64,000 nucleotides of DNA, from positions 496,001 to 560,000 of the forward strand of contig NZ_APND01000002.1 in NCBI RefSeq assembly GCF_040361215.1, given 5' to 3'. The notes under the pieces were generated by a model that was given only the letters and a program-made list of their open reading frames with translations, was not told the DNA's origin and did not search any database. Each line of letters begins with the position of its first letter. The first letter of the stretch is position 1. This document shows, piece after piece, positions 11,461-20,672 of this stretch. This DNA comes from Salinisphaera dokdonensis. Lineage in GTDB: Bacteria > Pseudomonadota > Gammaproteobacteria > Nevskiales > Salinisphaeraceae. Made by a program: the position numbers and the translations under genes.

Positions 11461-11784
11461 CTAGGTCCCCGTCGACAGCCGCAGCGGGCGCGTATCCGCG
11501 GACGCGTCGTCATCGCTCTCCGCGACACGGCCATGCAGGTGGATCGCGCAGGCCACACGCAGCATGGACGTCAGGTTGGCGACGGCCCCCTGTCGCTCGA
11601 CCACCTCGCCGTGCAGCGTGCTGATGAAATTGGACACCGATCGTCCTTCGGCCGCCGCCAGGCCTTCCAGTATTTCCCAGAATTCGTTCTCCAGCCGGAC
11701 GCTGGTCACGAATCCCTGCAGACGCACCGATCGTGTCGTGCTCTCGTAGCGTTTCGGGTTCGCGGACGCATAGATATTGCACAT
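11461..11784 (-). CDS. ribbon-helix-helix domain protein
   Basis: A 107-residue protein from ATG 11784, which follows AGGAGCAGG. Residues ~20-62 (TTRSVRLQGFVTSVRLENEFWEILEGLAAAEGRSVSNFISTL) fit the RHH_4 pattern: a beta strand, then two helices with a G-x-S/T turn. Such proteins usually bind DNA as dimers, although targets of this subfamily are not known to me. An MCNIYASANPKRYESTTRS-type N-terminus recurs in this family. It is transcribed divergently from the Tat-exported dehydrogenase pair (11978 onward), which makes that pair a plausible target; this is inference only. The C-terminal ~15 residues are acidic and variable. Confidence 0.75.
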   Translation of the reverse strand: MCNIYASANPKRYESTTRSVRLQGFVTSVRLENEFWEILEGLAAAEGRSVSNFISTLHGEVVERQGAVANLTSMLRVACAIHLHGRVAESDDDASADTRPLRLSTGT

Positions 11785-11977
11785 GCCAAGCCTGCTCCTG
11801 CTGCCGCAGCCGCGCGGCGCGATCTCTCCATGTATCTTGAACCTATCCCTTCGTCGCACCGAGGGCAATGTAGTAACGCCTTAATACCACCGCACGGACA
11901 GGCGAAGGCTAGGCTCGAAGGAGAACCGATAAATACACGGCAGGCGCACTGCGACCTGCCGGGCCGAGGAGAGCATC

Positions 11978-12544
11978 ATGTCCGAGACCGTCCTGTCACG
12001 GCGCGGCTTCCTGAAGGGAAGCGGTGCTGTGCTGATGGGCACGCTCGCTGCTTCCAGCGGCGCCATTGCCCTGATCACCCCCTCCCGTAGCTGGGCGCTC
12101 GAACTGCGCCATCTCGACGAACACCAGAGCCGCACGCTGCTGCAGTTCAGCCGCCATCTGTATCCACACGAAACGCTGGACGACGCCGTCTATGCGCTGG
12201 TGGTCAAGGATCTGGATGCCGCCGCAGAAAGCGAAGACACGCACGCGCTGCTGGCCGACAGCGTGAAACAGCTGGACGCCGAGGCCGACGGCCGCTGGCT
12301 GGATCTGGACGCCGACGAACGCCTGGATCGCGTGGCCGCGCTCGAAGGCACACCGTTCTTCGCCAAGGTGCGCAGCACGGCCGTGGTCTCGCTCTACAGC
12401 AACGACATGGCCTATGCCCACTTCGGTTACCCGGGGCCGAAGGGTGACCCGGGCTATCTCTATCGCGGCTTCAATGATCTGCACTGGCTGCCGGATTTGC
12501 CGGCCAGCGCGAGCGGCCCGATCCCCGGCGCCAGCGCGTCTTGA
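11978..12544 (+). CDS. Tat-exported small subunit of a GMC-type dehydrogenase
   Basis: A 188-residue protein with a clear twin-arginine signal: SRRGFLKG at residues 7-14, a hydrophobic stretch, and likely cleavage near SRSWALE. The mature part (LDEHQSRTLLQFSRHLYPHETLDDAVYALVV, then AHFGYPGPKGDPGYLYRGFNDLHWL) resembles the subunit 3 family of membrane gluconate or fructose dehydrogenases. These small subunits help fold and export the FAD subunit, which has no signal of its own. The gene ends just before the GMC gene (14-bp gap), whose ribosome site AAGGAGGG overlaps the stop. No cytochrome c subunit follows, so the electron acceptor is unclear. Confidence 0.8.
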   Translation: MSETVLSRRGFLKGSGAVLMGTLAASSGAIALITPSRSWALELRHLDEHQSRTLLQFSRHLYPHETLDDAVYALVVKDLDAAAESEDTHALLADSVKQLDAEADGRWLDLDADERLDRVAALEGTPFFAKVRSTAVVSLYSNDMAYAHFGYPGPKGDPGYLYRGFNDLHWLPDLPASASGPIPGASAS

Positions 12545-12558
12545 AGGAGGGCGAAACC

Positions 12559-14145
12559 ATGGGACAGTACGACAACCAGAAGACATTCGCCGCCGACGAC
12601 GACAGCGTGGTGGTGATCGTGGGCTCCGGTGCTGGCGGCGGCACCCTCGCCAACGGGCTCGCCCAGAAAGGCATCGACGTGGTGCTGCTGGAGGCGGGCG
12701 ACCTGCATACACCGGATGATTTCATTGCCGACGAATGGCCGTCGTTCACCCAGCTGGCCTGGAACGACCCGCGCACCGCATCGGGCGAATGGCGTGTGGC
12801 CACCGATTTCCCGCAGCTGCCGGCCTGGATCTGCAAGACCGTCGGCGGCAGCACGGTGCACTGGGCGGGCGCCAGCCTTCGCCTGCAGAAACACGAGTTC
12901 AAGGCGCGCTCGACCTATGGCGATATCGACGGCGCCAACCTGCTCGACTGGCCGATCACGCTCGCCGAGCTGGCTCCCTACTACGACCAGGCCGAGAAGA
13001 AACTCAACGTCACCCGCACTAACGGCCTGCCGGGGTTGCCCGGCAACAATAACTTCAAGGTCATGCACGCCGGCGCCAAGAAACTCGGCTATACCGAATG
13101 CTCGACCGGGCATATGGCGATCAACAGCATCAACAAGGACGGCCGCCATCACTGCATGCAGCGCGGTTTCTGTTTCCAGGGCTGCAAGTTCTCGGCGAAA
13201 TGGTCGACGCTGTTCACCGAGATCCCGGCCGCACTCGCCACCGGTCATGCCGAAATGCGTACCGGCGCCCACGTGGCCCGTATCGAGCACGATGAAAAAG
13301 GCCAGGCCAGCGCGGTGGTCTATTTCGACCGTGACGGCAATACCCGCCGCCAGAAAGCACGCGCCGTGGCGATCGCCGGCAACTCGATCGAAACACCACG
13401 GCTGCTGCTCAATTCGGCCAGCGAGCAGTTTCCAGACGGGCTGGCCAACGGCTCCGGCCAGGTCGGGCGCAACTACATGCGCCACACCACGGCCTCGGTC
13501 TATGGCGTGTTCGAGGAACCGGTCGAGATGTACAAGGGCACGACCATGGCCGGCATCATCAGCGACGAATCCGGCCACGACACCAGCCGCGGCTTTGCCG
13601 GCGGCTACGAGTTCGAGACGATCTCGCTGGGCCTGGCCTTCACCGCGGCGTTTTTGAACCCGGGCGCCTGGGGCGCCGATTTCGCGAACGCGATGGACCA
13701 CTACCGGCATATGGCCGGCATGTGGATCGTCGGCGAAGACCTGCCGCAGGAGCGCAACCGCGTGAGCCTCAACCACGACCTCAAGGACCAGCACGGCCTG
13801 CCGGTCGCGGATGTCTGGTATGCCGACCACGCCAACGACGCGGCCATGCGCGAACACGCCTACAAACAGGGCACTGCGTTGTACGAATCGGTCGGCGCCA
13901 CGCGTGTCTATCGCACGCCGCCATACCCCTCGACCCACAATCTCGGCACCTGCCGCATGAGCGAACGCGCCGAGGACGGCGTCTGCAACGGCCATGGCCA
14001 GAGCCACGAGATCGCCAACCTGTTCATCTCCGACGGCAGCCAGTTCACCACCAGTGCCGCCGAGAACCCGACGTTGACGATCGTGTCGCTGGCGCTGCGC
14101 CAAGCCGACTATATCGCCGGCCGGATGGACAAACGCGCGATCTGA
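12559..14145 (+). CDS. GMC family FAD-dependent dehydrogenase, large subunit
   Basis: A 528-residue flavoprotein of the glucose-methanol-choline family. The FAD Rossmann motif is at the N-terminus (VVVIVGSGAGGGTLANGLAQKG, then VLLEAG). A GMC middle segment (GGSTVHWAGASLR) and the C-terminal NLGTCRM...GHGQSHEIANLFISDGSQFTTSAAENPTLTI with the substrate-base region are also present. It lacks a signal peptide and is probably exported folded with the Tat subunit encoded immediately upstream. I chose ATG 12559 because a strong AAGGAGGG precedes it; an upstream TTG at 12541 would overlap that ribosome site. It should oxidise an alcohol or sugar in the periplasm and pass electrons to a quinone or cytochrome. 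The substrate is not deducible. Confidence 0.9.
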   Translation: MGQYDNQKTFAADDDSVVVIVGSGAGGGTLANGLAQKGIDVVLLEAGDLHTPDDFIADEWPSFTQLAWNDPRTASGEWRVATDFPQLPAWICKTVGGSTVHWAGASLRLQKHEFKARSTYGDIDGANLLDWPITLAELAPYYDQAEKKLNVTRTNGLPGLPGNNNFKVMHAGAKKLGYTECSTGHMAINSINKDGRHHCMQRGFCFQGCKFSAKWSTLFTEIPAALATGHAEMRTGAHVARIEHDEKGQASAVVYFDRDGNTRRQKARAVAIAGNSIETPRLLLNSASEQFPDGLANGSGQVGRNYMRHTTASVYGVFEEPVEMYKGTTMAGIISDESGHDTSRGFAGGYEFETISLGLAFTAAFLNPGAWGADFANAMDHYRHMAGMWIVGEDLPQERNRVSLNHDLKDQHGLPVADVWYADHANDAAMREHAYKQGTALYESVGATRVYRTPPYPSTHNLGTCRMSERAEDGVCNGHGQSHEIANLFISDGSQFTTSAAENPTLTIVSLALRQADYIAGRMDKRAI

Positions 14146-14276
14146 TCGCGGTCTGGCAATGAGCCGGCCGGCGCGCTCTCGAATCTTCCGGGCGCGACCG
14201 GCCCGGCAGCGTTGTAGCACCGCGAGTGCGCAGCGCGGGCGCTTTGATCGCCCAGTCCATGGCTTGCGCCACCCGA

Positions 14277-15260
14277 TCAGCGCGGGCCGGACGACGCCTC
14301 GCGAACGGCGGCCGGCAGATTGTCGGGATCGTAGGCCGGCACCTGCGCCAGCCGCTCGGCGACCGAGGCATGGAACGACGCGTCGGCGCCCGGCTGGCGA
14401 ACATGCTTGCCGAGCGTGCGCCAGGCGCCGCGATAGGACTCGTGCAGCCGCCCGGCCGGGTCGCCGTCAATATGCTCGCGGGCATCGAGCTTGAGCGCCA
14501 GGCCGGCGGCCTGTGCGCGCTCCAGCATCCAGCGCAGGGACAGATCGGCGAGGCCGCGTTCGGCATAGCCGCCGCCGACGTCGCTGTGCACGCCGGCAAA
14601 CCAGACCTGGCGCACATGCTGGCCGGGTTCGAGCGACTGCTCGTCCCAGAGGGTCGGCTTGAACGGGCCGCGCCGCTCGTCGATCGCCAGCGCCTGTACG
14701 GCATGGGTCACGCCGGGGCTCAAGCGGTTGTCGTGGAAGCGCCGCAGGCGCATCAGCAGGCCGAGCGCGCCGACGGTTTCCCAGACGCCGACGAAATACG
14801 GCGCACAGGCACGCGCGGTGGGCGCCGCATCGCGCGCTTCGGCCTCGCCGTCATCGAGATAGGCCTTGACCGCGGCCTTGGCCCGGTCGCGCGCATCGGT
14901 CTCGAGCACGCCGACGGTATCCACCAGCGCAGCCAGGGTGCGGGCGGTGAAAGCGCCGCGGCTGAAGCCGAAGATGAACAGTCGGTCGCCGGCCACATAG
15001 GTATCGATCAGAAAGCGGTAGGCACGCACCAGATTCTGCTGGATGCCGTAGCCGAAGCCGGCGCCGAGCAGCTTGCCCATGGTCTCGCCGACGTTCACGC
15101 CGAAGAAATCGGCGCCGAAGGTGCCGACCCCCGGCTCGTAAAAGGAAACCTGGTCCGTCCGATCGCTCGCCAGTGCCTCGTATAGATGCACCACGTTGGT
15201 GTTGAGTCCACCGAACTGGCTGTTCGTGCCGTCGCAGCAGACGACGATGTCCTTGCTCAT
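14277..15260 (-). CDS. DUF2235 alpha/beta-hydrolase (Tle1-like)
   Basis: A 327-residue protein of the DUF2235 family. It opens with DIVVCCDGTNSQFG, which holds the metal/oxyanion region. The nucleophile elbow is GFSRGAF (GxSxG) at about residues 98-104, with the catalytic Asp/His region in VWFAGVHSDVGGGYAERGLADLSLRWML. Some relatives are type VI secretion phospholipase effectors (Tle1). Here there are no vgrG, immunity or chaperone genes nearby and no signal peptide, so a housekeeping or unknown cytosolic hydrolase is as likely. ATG 15260 is chosen because the family begins right at this point; the frame continues 21 codons upstream without homology. Confidence 0.85.
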   Translation of the reverse strand: MSKDIVVCCDGTNSQFGGLNTNVVHLYEALASDRTDQVSFYEPGVGTFGADFFGVNVGETMGKLLGAGFGYGIQQNLVRAYRFLIDTYVAGDRLFIFGFSRGAFTARTLAALVDTVGVLETDARDRAKAAVKAYLDDGEAEARDAAPTARACAPYFVGVWETVGALGLLMRLRRFHDNRLSPGVTHAVQALAIDERRGPFKPTLWDEQSLEPGQHVRQVWFAGVHSDVGGGYAERGLADLSLRWMLERAQAAGLALKLDAREHIDGDPAGRLHESYRGAWRTLGKHVRQPGADASFHASVAERLAQVPAYDPDNLPAAVREASSGPR

Positions 15261-15596
15261 GGGACCTCGTGCGCAGGGTCGGAATCGATACCTCACGGTC
15301 CCAGCCCGACCCGCCGGCGACAATCCGGAAGTCTGACGAGACAGCTGGTTTCTGCAACGACTCCTTTGACGCCCGCCGGGCGCTGAGGGCGCTCAGTCGC
15401 CGGCGTCGAAACGCCCGAGGTTGCGGTCCACGCCCTCGACCCGGGGATGATCCGCAGCGAAATGACCGGCGAGCAGGAACGGATGGGCTGTCTCGCCGCC
15501 GCATCAAGGCTCGGTCCGAAGGCGCTGGTCGAACGCTCTAGGGCTTAAGCGTACGAAGCCGGCAGCTGTCGTCGCGGCCCACCCGCGACATGCGGC
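15261..15596. other. gene-free gap with a possible C-terminal gene remnant
   Basis: No complete gene is visible. On the minus strand, 15503-15393 reads as about 35 codons with coding-like composition (including HPFLLAGHFAADHPRVEGVD) ending in TGA. No start codon or upstream continuation exists. It may be the tail of a decayed gene; I could not identify the family. Confidence 0.25.
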
Positions 15597-16124
15597 TCAC
15601 GTCATCCGCGAAAGCGTGTCGTCGCGGCGAATCACGCGGTGGTAAAGCGCGCCGGCGATATGCAGCGCGATCAACAGCAGAATCGCCAGGCCCAGCCAGT
15701 AGTGCACGGCAGACAGCGTGTCGGCGATGGCCGGCGACTTGCCGATCGGGCTCCACACCGTGAACAGGCCGAACCAGTCGAGCGGAAAACCGTGCGCGTT
15801 GGTGGTGAGAAAGCCGATAACCGGCTGTGCGATCAGGGCGAGATAGAGCGCCCACTGATTGATGTGCGCGACGCCGGCCAGCCAGGCCGGCATTTCTGGC
15901 TTGGGCGGCGTCTGGGTCAGAAACCGTACGCACAGTCGGGCAAGCATGAGCCAGAGCACCAGAAATCCGAGCGATTCGTGCCAGAAATAGAACGCGGTCT
16001 GTGCGTCCTTGGCGATGAACGATATGACCGCGCCCAGCGGCCAGGCTGCGAACACCAGCACAGCCACAATCCAGTGAAATGCGCGCGCGACGGGATGATA
16101 GCCGGCGCCGTTCTGCGTATTCAT
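15597..16124 (-). CDS. cytochrome b561 family protein
   Basis: A 175-residue four-helix membrane cytochrome of the bacterial CybB/YceJ type. Conserved histidines that would ligate two b hemes are visible in HPVARAFHWIVA (helix 1), FYFWHESLGFLVL (helix 2) and VHYWLGLAILLLIALHIAGALYHRVIRRD (helix 4). The ending HRVIRRDDTLSRM is characteristic. Proteins of this family oxidise quinol or deliver electrons to periplasmic acceptors such as superoxide. It is encoded alone, with the start at ATG 16124. It could in principle serve the nearby GMC dehydrogenase, but the genes are separated and on the opposite strand, so this is only a suggestion. Confidence 0.92.
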   Translation of the reverse strand: MNTQNGAGYHPVARAFHWIVAVLVFAAWPLGAVISFIAKDAQTAFYFWHESLGFLVLWLMLARLCVRFLTQTPPKPEMPAWLAGVAHINQWALYLALIAQPVIGFLTTNAHGFPLDWFGLFTVWSPIGKSPAIADTLSAVHYWLGLAILLLIALHIAGALYHRVIRRDDTLSRMT

Positions 16125-16344
16125 TGCTGCGCTCCTCGAATGCCGCGGACCACCTAACTATGGCGCATACCCGCTACGCTTGTCTGGCTGCTTCGGCAGA
16201 CGCCCCGCGAGCCTCTACAGGCCCATGCAGCACGTAGACATGACGAACGACGCGTTATCGTGTCGTTTAACGCCCGGACCTGACGCCCAGCACCTGACGC
16301 CCTGATATGCACGCTCTCACGAATCACCGTTTGCAGACGGCTGT

Positions 16345-17175
16345 ATGCCCGCACGAAACACGGACAGCGGCGCCATGAGATTCCTGCTCGACGCGCTGTC
16401 CAACGCCGCGGAGCCTGCGATCATCCCCGCGGACAGCGGTACGCTGCGCCGTCTGCGGCGCAGTGCGATGGGCGCAATGGGCGCGGTGTTTGCCGCGCTA
16501 GTGCTCACAAGCCTCGAACTGGGCCGGGTATTCGACCTGGGCTGGCATTTTCCGGTCCTTGTCGCGATCGGCTTCCTGCCCATCGCCAGCCTCGTCGTGC
16601 TCGCGATGCCCTGGCACCCCTATGCGCGCTTCGGACTCGCTAACGTTGTCACCACGATCCGCGCCGCACTCACCATGCTCACCGGCGCGCTGGTCGTGGA
16701 GTTTCTGTTTGCCGAGCATTCGGTCGCGCTCTCCTGGCTGGCGACCGCCATCGCGGGCGTCGCCCTGACCCTGGACGGCGCCGACGGCTTTGTCGCCCGG
16801 CGCGGTCGCATGGCCTCGCGCCTGGGCGCGATCTTCGATATGGAAATCGATGCGCTGCTGATCCTGTTCCTGTCCATGCTGGTCGCCGCCAGCGGTAAGG
16901 CCGGCGCCTGGATCGTGCTGATCGGCTTGATGCGCTATGCGTTCGCAGGCGCACAGCTCGGCGTATCACGCATCCAGGGCGCGCTGGCGCCTTCCATGCG
17001 CCGCAAGGTCGTGTGCGCCGCGCAGGGCGTGTTGCTGTGCCTGATGATCAGCCCGTTCGTATCCGCACCGGCCGCGCAGGCGATGGGGGTGATCGCCCTG
17101 ATTGCGCTGACTTGGTCGTTTGCCGTGGACGTGGTCGCGCTGGCGCGGCAGTCCGCCCAAGGCTATCGCGCATGA
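16345..17175 (+). CDS. CDP-alcohol phosphatidyltransferase family protein
   Basis: A 276-residue inner-membrane enzyme with several hydrophobic segments. The catalytic signature is complete: in DGADGFVARRGRMASRLGAIFDMEID the pattern D-G-x2-A-R-x8-G-x3-D-x3-D fits exactly (residues ~148-171). Such enzymes transfer a phospho-alcohol from a CDP-activated lipid to another alcohol and build phospholipid head groups. The start could be ATG 16345 or ATG 16375. Its stop overlaps the ATG of the FkbM methyltransferase gene (ATGA), so the two are coupled. It is first in a run of four lipid/envelope-type genes. The acceptor alcohol is unknown; it is not clearly PgsA or PssA. Confidence 0.85.
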   Translation: MPARNTDSGAMRFLLDALSNAAEPAIIPADSGTLRRLRRSAMGAMGAVFAALVLTSLELGRVFDLGWHFPVLVAIGFLPIASLVVLAMPWHPYARFGLANVVTTIRAALTMLTGALVVEFLFAEHSVALSWLATAIAGVALTLDGADGFVARRGRMASRLGAIFDMEIDALLILFLSMLVAASGKAGAWIVLIGLMRYAFAGAQLGVSRIQGALAPSMRRKVVCAAQGVLLCLMISPFVSAPAAQAMGVIALIALTWSFAVDVVALARQSAQGYRA

Positions 17176-17924
17176 CGCCGAGGGCCGCACTCGGACTGTG
17201 GCGATCGCTGATCATCTACTACGCCCAGCCCTGGCGCACCATCGCGCTGCGGCGTTTCTACCGGGCGTTGATCGCGCCGGGGGATCGGGCGTTCGATATC
17301 GGCGCGCATGTCGGCCATCGCAGCCGCGCGCTGGCTGCCGCGGGCGCCCAGGTCGTCGGGGTTGAGCCGCAGCCGGTGTTCAGCGATTTTCTCGCGCGCC
17401 GGGTGGCCTGTGAGTCGATCACGACCCGCGCTGTCGCGCTCGGCAGCGCGCCCGGGCGGGCGACCCTGCATGTCTCGAGCCGTCATCCGACGGTATCGAC
17501 ACTTTCATCGCGCTGGATCGATCAGGTGACGCACCGGCCGGGGTTTCGCCAGGTCCGCTGGCAGGATCGGGTCGAGGTCGAAGTCAGCACGCTCGATGCA
17601 CTGATCGCCGAGTTCGGCGTGCCTCACTTCTGCAAGATCGACGTCGAAGGCCTGGAAGCCGAGATTCTCGACGGCCTCAGCCAGCCGATTGCGCTCGTCG
17701 CCTTCGAATACAACCCGGCGACGCCGGATATCGCGCGTGCCTGTATCGCGCGCCTGGAAACGCTCGGCCGCTACCGCTTCAATCGCGTGGTCGGGGAAAG
17801 CCACCGCTTCTATCACGCCGACTGGATCGACGCCGACGCCATGCGCACGGAACTCGCGAACCTGTCGGATACGCGCGCACCGGGCGATATCTACGCCCGG
17901 CTGTCGGACACGGTCGACGGCTGA
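17172..17924 (+). CDS. FkbM family methyltransferase
   Basis: A 250-residue SAM-dependent methyltransferase. Motif I is AFDIGAHVGHRSRALAAAGAQVVGVEPQP (residues ~40-68), and the FkbM hallmark CKIDVEGLEAEILDGL is at ~155-170. FkbM enzymes usually O-methylate sugars or lipid-linked glycans. The start overlaps the stop of the CDP-alcohol transferase gene, suggesting that the product of that enzyme, or a linked sugar, is methylated. The last 34 bp overlap the 3' end of the convergent flippase-like gene. The substrate is inferred only from context. Confidence 0.88.
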   Translation: MTPRAALGLWRSLIIYYAQPWRTIALRRFYRALIAPGDRAFDIGAHVGHRSRALAAAGAQVVGVEPQPVFSDFLARRVACESITTRAVALGSAPGRATLHVSSRHPTVSTLSSRWIDQVTHRPGFRQVRWQDRVEVEVSTLDALIAEFGVPHFCKIDVEGLEAEILDGLSQPIALVAFEYNPATPDIARACIARLETLGRYRFNRVVGESHRFYHADWIDADAMRTELANLSDTRAPGDIYARLSDTVDG

Positions 17925-18841
17925 TGCCGCCACGGCCGCCACACCAGAATCACGGCACCGGGCAACGCCCCCGCGAGCGTTACCAGCCCGTAAACCACGC
18001 TGGCAGCGACACCGTCAGCGCCGCTATAGCCGGCCAGCGGCCAGAGCGCAGCCGCTGCGGCTTCGCGCACGCCCCAGCCGGCGAAGGACACCGGCACCAG
18101 CATGGTCAACAATGCCAGCGGCAGAACCATCACGGCCGTTATCGGGTGCAACGGCGCACCCACGGCATACGAAGCCAGAGCGAAAACCGCCAAGTAACAG
18201 GCCACGATCGACAACGACAGCACGCCTTGAACAAACCACAGCCCGTGACTGAACCAGGCCACGCGCAAGGCCGGACCGAAATCGACCAGAAAACGGGCAA
18301 ACCGGGATGCGCCCAAACGCGCGAAGCGCATGGTGACGCCTGCCAAGCCCAGAAAAACCAGCAAGGCCAGCACAACGGTCACCACCAGACGCAGGCCCGC
18401 AGCAGGCATCACAGTCGTCGCCGTAGCCAGCCAGCACAGCAGGCCGACAACGGCTACCAGCGCAAACGCCACCTGGCCGGCCAGGCGCTCGAGCAACACC
18501 GCATGGGCCGGCGTCTGCCATTGATCGGCTACGCGCTCGGACTGGCGATTGCGCACCACCCGAAGCACGTCGCCGGACACCCCGCCCGGCAGTACCTGGT
18601 TCAACCAGCTGGCGACATAGTATTCACCGATCGCGGCTCGCCAACCCAGCCGCTGGCCCAGACACGCCGCGGTCACGCGCCATCGCACGGCCGAAAGCAG
18701 AACGTGCAACTGCACGCCCAGCAGCGCTATCGCCACGACGGTCCCATCGACGCCCTGCAACGCGCCCAGCGCTGCGCCGAGATCGACCTGCCAGGCAAGC
18801 AGCCCGATCAACCCGGCCAGCAGGCTGAAGCGCACGGCCAT
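17891..18841 (-). CDS. lysylphosphatidylglycerol synthase TM region / UPF0104 family membrane protein
   Basis: A 316-residue polytopic membrane protein with 7-8 hydrophobic segments matching the flippase-like domain of MprF/AglD-type proteins (PF03706). Landmarks are LSAVRWRVTAACLG, YYVASWLNQVLPGGVSGDVLRVVR and LVPVSFAGWGVREAAAAALWPLAGYS. The aminoacyl-transferase domain of MprF is absent. The ATG at 18841 starts the first membrane helix; longer upstream frames are not family-like. It is divergent from the LTA-synthase-like gene and convergent with FkbM, within the putative envelope-lipid module. A role in flipping or anchoring a lipid-linked molecule is inferred. Confidence 0.8.
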   Translation of the reverse strand: MAVRFSLLAGLIGLLAWQVDLGAALGALQGVDGTVVAIALLGVQLHVLLSAVRWRVTAACLGQRLGWRAAIGEYYVASWLNQVLPGGVSGDVLRVVRNRQSERVADQWQTPAHAVLLERLAGQVAFALVAVVGLLCWLATATTVMPAAGLRLVVTVVLALLVFLGLAGVTMRFARLGASRFARFLVDFGPALRVAWFSHGLWFVQGVLSLSIVACYLAVFALASYAVGAPLHPITAVMVLPLALLTMLVPVSFAGWGVREAAAAALWPLAGYSGADGVAASVVYGLVTLAGALPGAVILVWRPWRHQPSTVSDSRA

Positions 18842-18975
18842 GACCGGCGATATGAAAGACGATGTGGCGATTCGAACAGCTTCCGGCGTGGCGGCGATGC
18901 CCAATTCTACGGTGGTGCCTCCAAAAAAGGATGCCGCGTCGCGGCGCGGCGCTTGTGCCGGGCATGGTCGCGAGC

Positions 18976-20622
18976 ATGAGCGACACGCAGCGCAAGCGGT
19001 TGAAAAGCGCCTGGCCGGTCGTCCGGGTGATGCTCGGCCTGGGGCTGCTGGCAGGCGTGTTCGCGCTACCGGCGCTGCTGGCACCTGACACGGCCGCGCC
19101 GGCGATCAAACTGCCCATTGAAGCGTTATGGGCGGTCGTGGCGCTCGGCCTGGCGCGGCCCCGCGCGGTGTTCGAGACGATCCGCGGCGTGGTGGCGGTC
19201 TGGGCGCTGCTGGTTGGCGTGCTCTGCGCGGCGGATGTGGGTGTGCGCACGGCCTTCGCTCGCGTGTTCGATCCGGTGCGCGACCTCGGTCTTGTGGCCG
19301 ACGGCTGGCGCATGCTGTCGGGAACACTCGGCGTTTGGCCAGCCGCCAGTCTGCTGGCCGGCGTGCTCATCGCGGCACTGGCATGGCTGTGCGCCATGCT
19401 CTGGGGTCTGGGCGGTATTGCACGGCTGGGTCACGCCCGTACGCGGTTCACGCTGTCAATCGCCGGTCTCGGCGCACTGTGCCTGGTGATAGCGGCACTG
19501 CCGGGCGCACGCGATCTGGCGCCGGGGTTCAGGAGTTCGGCAAGCGGCTACATCAGCGCGCGGGTCGCCGGCATCGAAACCGCGCTGGCCGATCGGCGTG
19601 CCTTCGAGCGCGCGCTGCCCCGGGATGCGCTTGCCGGCATCCCGGCCGACGCGCTGCTCTCACGGCTCGCGGGCGTGCGGGTGATGGTCGTCTTCGTCGA
19701 ATCCTATGGGCGCAGCGCGCTCGACGATCCGCGCTATCAGGACAGCACCCGTAAACGCCTGCAGCGGATCGAGGCGTCGCTGCGCGCGGCCGGGCTGAGT
19801 GCACGCAGCGGCTGGCTGGATTCCCCGGTTGTGGGCGGCCAGAGCTGGCTCGCGCACGCCACGTTGCTGTCGGGGTTGTGGGTCGACAACCAGAACCGCT
19901 ACGACCGGCTCATCGACAGCGATCGCGCCAGTCTGAACCGGCTGTTCAAGCACGCCGGCTGGAGCACCGTGGCGGCCATGCCCGCCATTACGCTCGCATG
20001 GCCGGAGGCCGCCTGGTTCGGCTACGACCAGGTGCTCGCCGCCGCGGACCTGGGCTATCGCGGCGAGGCCTTCAACTGGGTCACCATGCCCGATCAATAC
20101 ACGCTCAGCGCCACCGAGCGCCTGACGGCGGCGATGCCGGCGCCGCTCATGATCGAGACCGCGCTCATCTCCAGTCATGCGCCGTGGACACCCATACCCG
20201 AGATGGTGCCCTGGGAAGCCGTGGGCGACGGCACGATCTTCACCCCCCAGGCGCGCCGCGGCGACCCGCCCGAGGTGGTCTGGCGCGACGCCGAACGCGT
20301 ACGTACCCAGTACCGGGGCGCCATCGATTATTCGCTGGCCGCCGTGGGGTCGTTCATGGCCCGCCACGGCGATAACACGCTGTTCATCGTGCTGGGCGAT
20401 CACCAGCCGGCGCCGCTGATCACCGGCGCACAGGCATCGCAGGCGGTGCCGATTCATTTCGTTGCGGACGATCCCGAGCTGCTATCGAATCTGCGCTCCT
20501 GGCCGCTCACCGCGGGCCTGATTCCGGGGCCGCACGCCCCTGTTGTACCCATGGACGAATTTCGTGCGGACTTTGTGCGCGCCATGAGCGCGCCGCTGCC
20601 CGAGATGCCGGCAAACGACTGA
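18976..20622 (+). CDS. LTA synthase-like / sulfatase-fold membrane enzyme
   Basis: A 548-residue protein: about five N-terminal membrane helices (to ~residue 190), then an extracytoplasmic alkaline-phosphatase-fold domain. Metal and catalytic positions expected for the LtaS/sulfatase group are visible: VMVVFVESYGRSAL (metal-binding Glu), GGQSWLAHATLLSG (probable Ser nucleophile), ISSHAPWTP (His) and IVLGDHQPAP (Asp-His). Relatives transfer phosphoglycerol or phosphoethanolamine onto membrane glycans or lipids. The start is ATG 18976, with ATG 18964 as an alternative. It closes the envelope-lipid gene group at 16345-20622. Whether it is a transferase or a hydrolase cannot be told. Confidence 0.8.
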   Translation: MSDTQRKRLKSAWPVVRVMLGLGLLAGVFALPALLAPDTAAPAIKLPIEALWAVVALGLARPRAVFETIRGVVAVWALLVGVLCAADVGVRTAFARVFDPVRDLGLVADGWRMLSGTLGVWPAASLLAGVLIAALAWLCAMLWGLGGIARLGHARTRFTLSIAGLGALCLVIAALPGARDLAPGFRSSASGYISARVAGIETALADRRAFERALPRDALAGIPADALLSRLAGVRVMVVFVESYGRSALDDPRYQDSTRKRLQRIEASLRAAGLSARSGWLDSPVVGGQSWLAHATLLSGLWVDNQNRYDRLIDSDRASLNRLFKHAGWSTVAAMPAITLAWPEAAWFGYDQVLAAADLGYRGEAFNWVTMPDQYTLSATERLTAAMPAPLMIETALISSHAPWTPIPEMVPWEAVGDGTIFTPQARRGDPPEVVWRDAERVRTQYRGAIDYSLAAVGSFMARHGDNTLFIVLGDHQPAPLITGAQASQAVPIHFVADDPELLSNLRSWPLTAGLIPGPHAPVVPMDEFRADFVRAMSAPLPEMPAND

Positions 20623-20672
20623 TAAATGCGTTCTCGAGCGCTACACTGCGCGCCCTGCTGAATGGGTTCGTG

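Noticed and set aside
12460..14220. 586-codon minus-strand frame opposite the GMC dehydrogenase
   Set aside because: It is a shadow of a well-conserved flavoprotein gene; no start signal or homology.
14277..15260. Type VI secretion effector module
   Set aside because: The DUF2235 gene has no VgrG, PAAR, chaperone or immunity genes nearby; only the enzyme family is supported.
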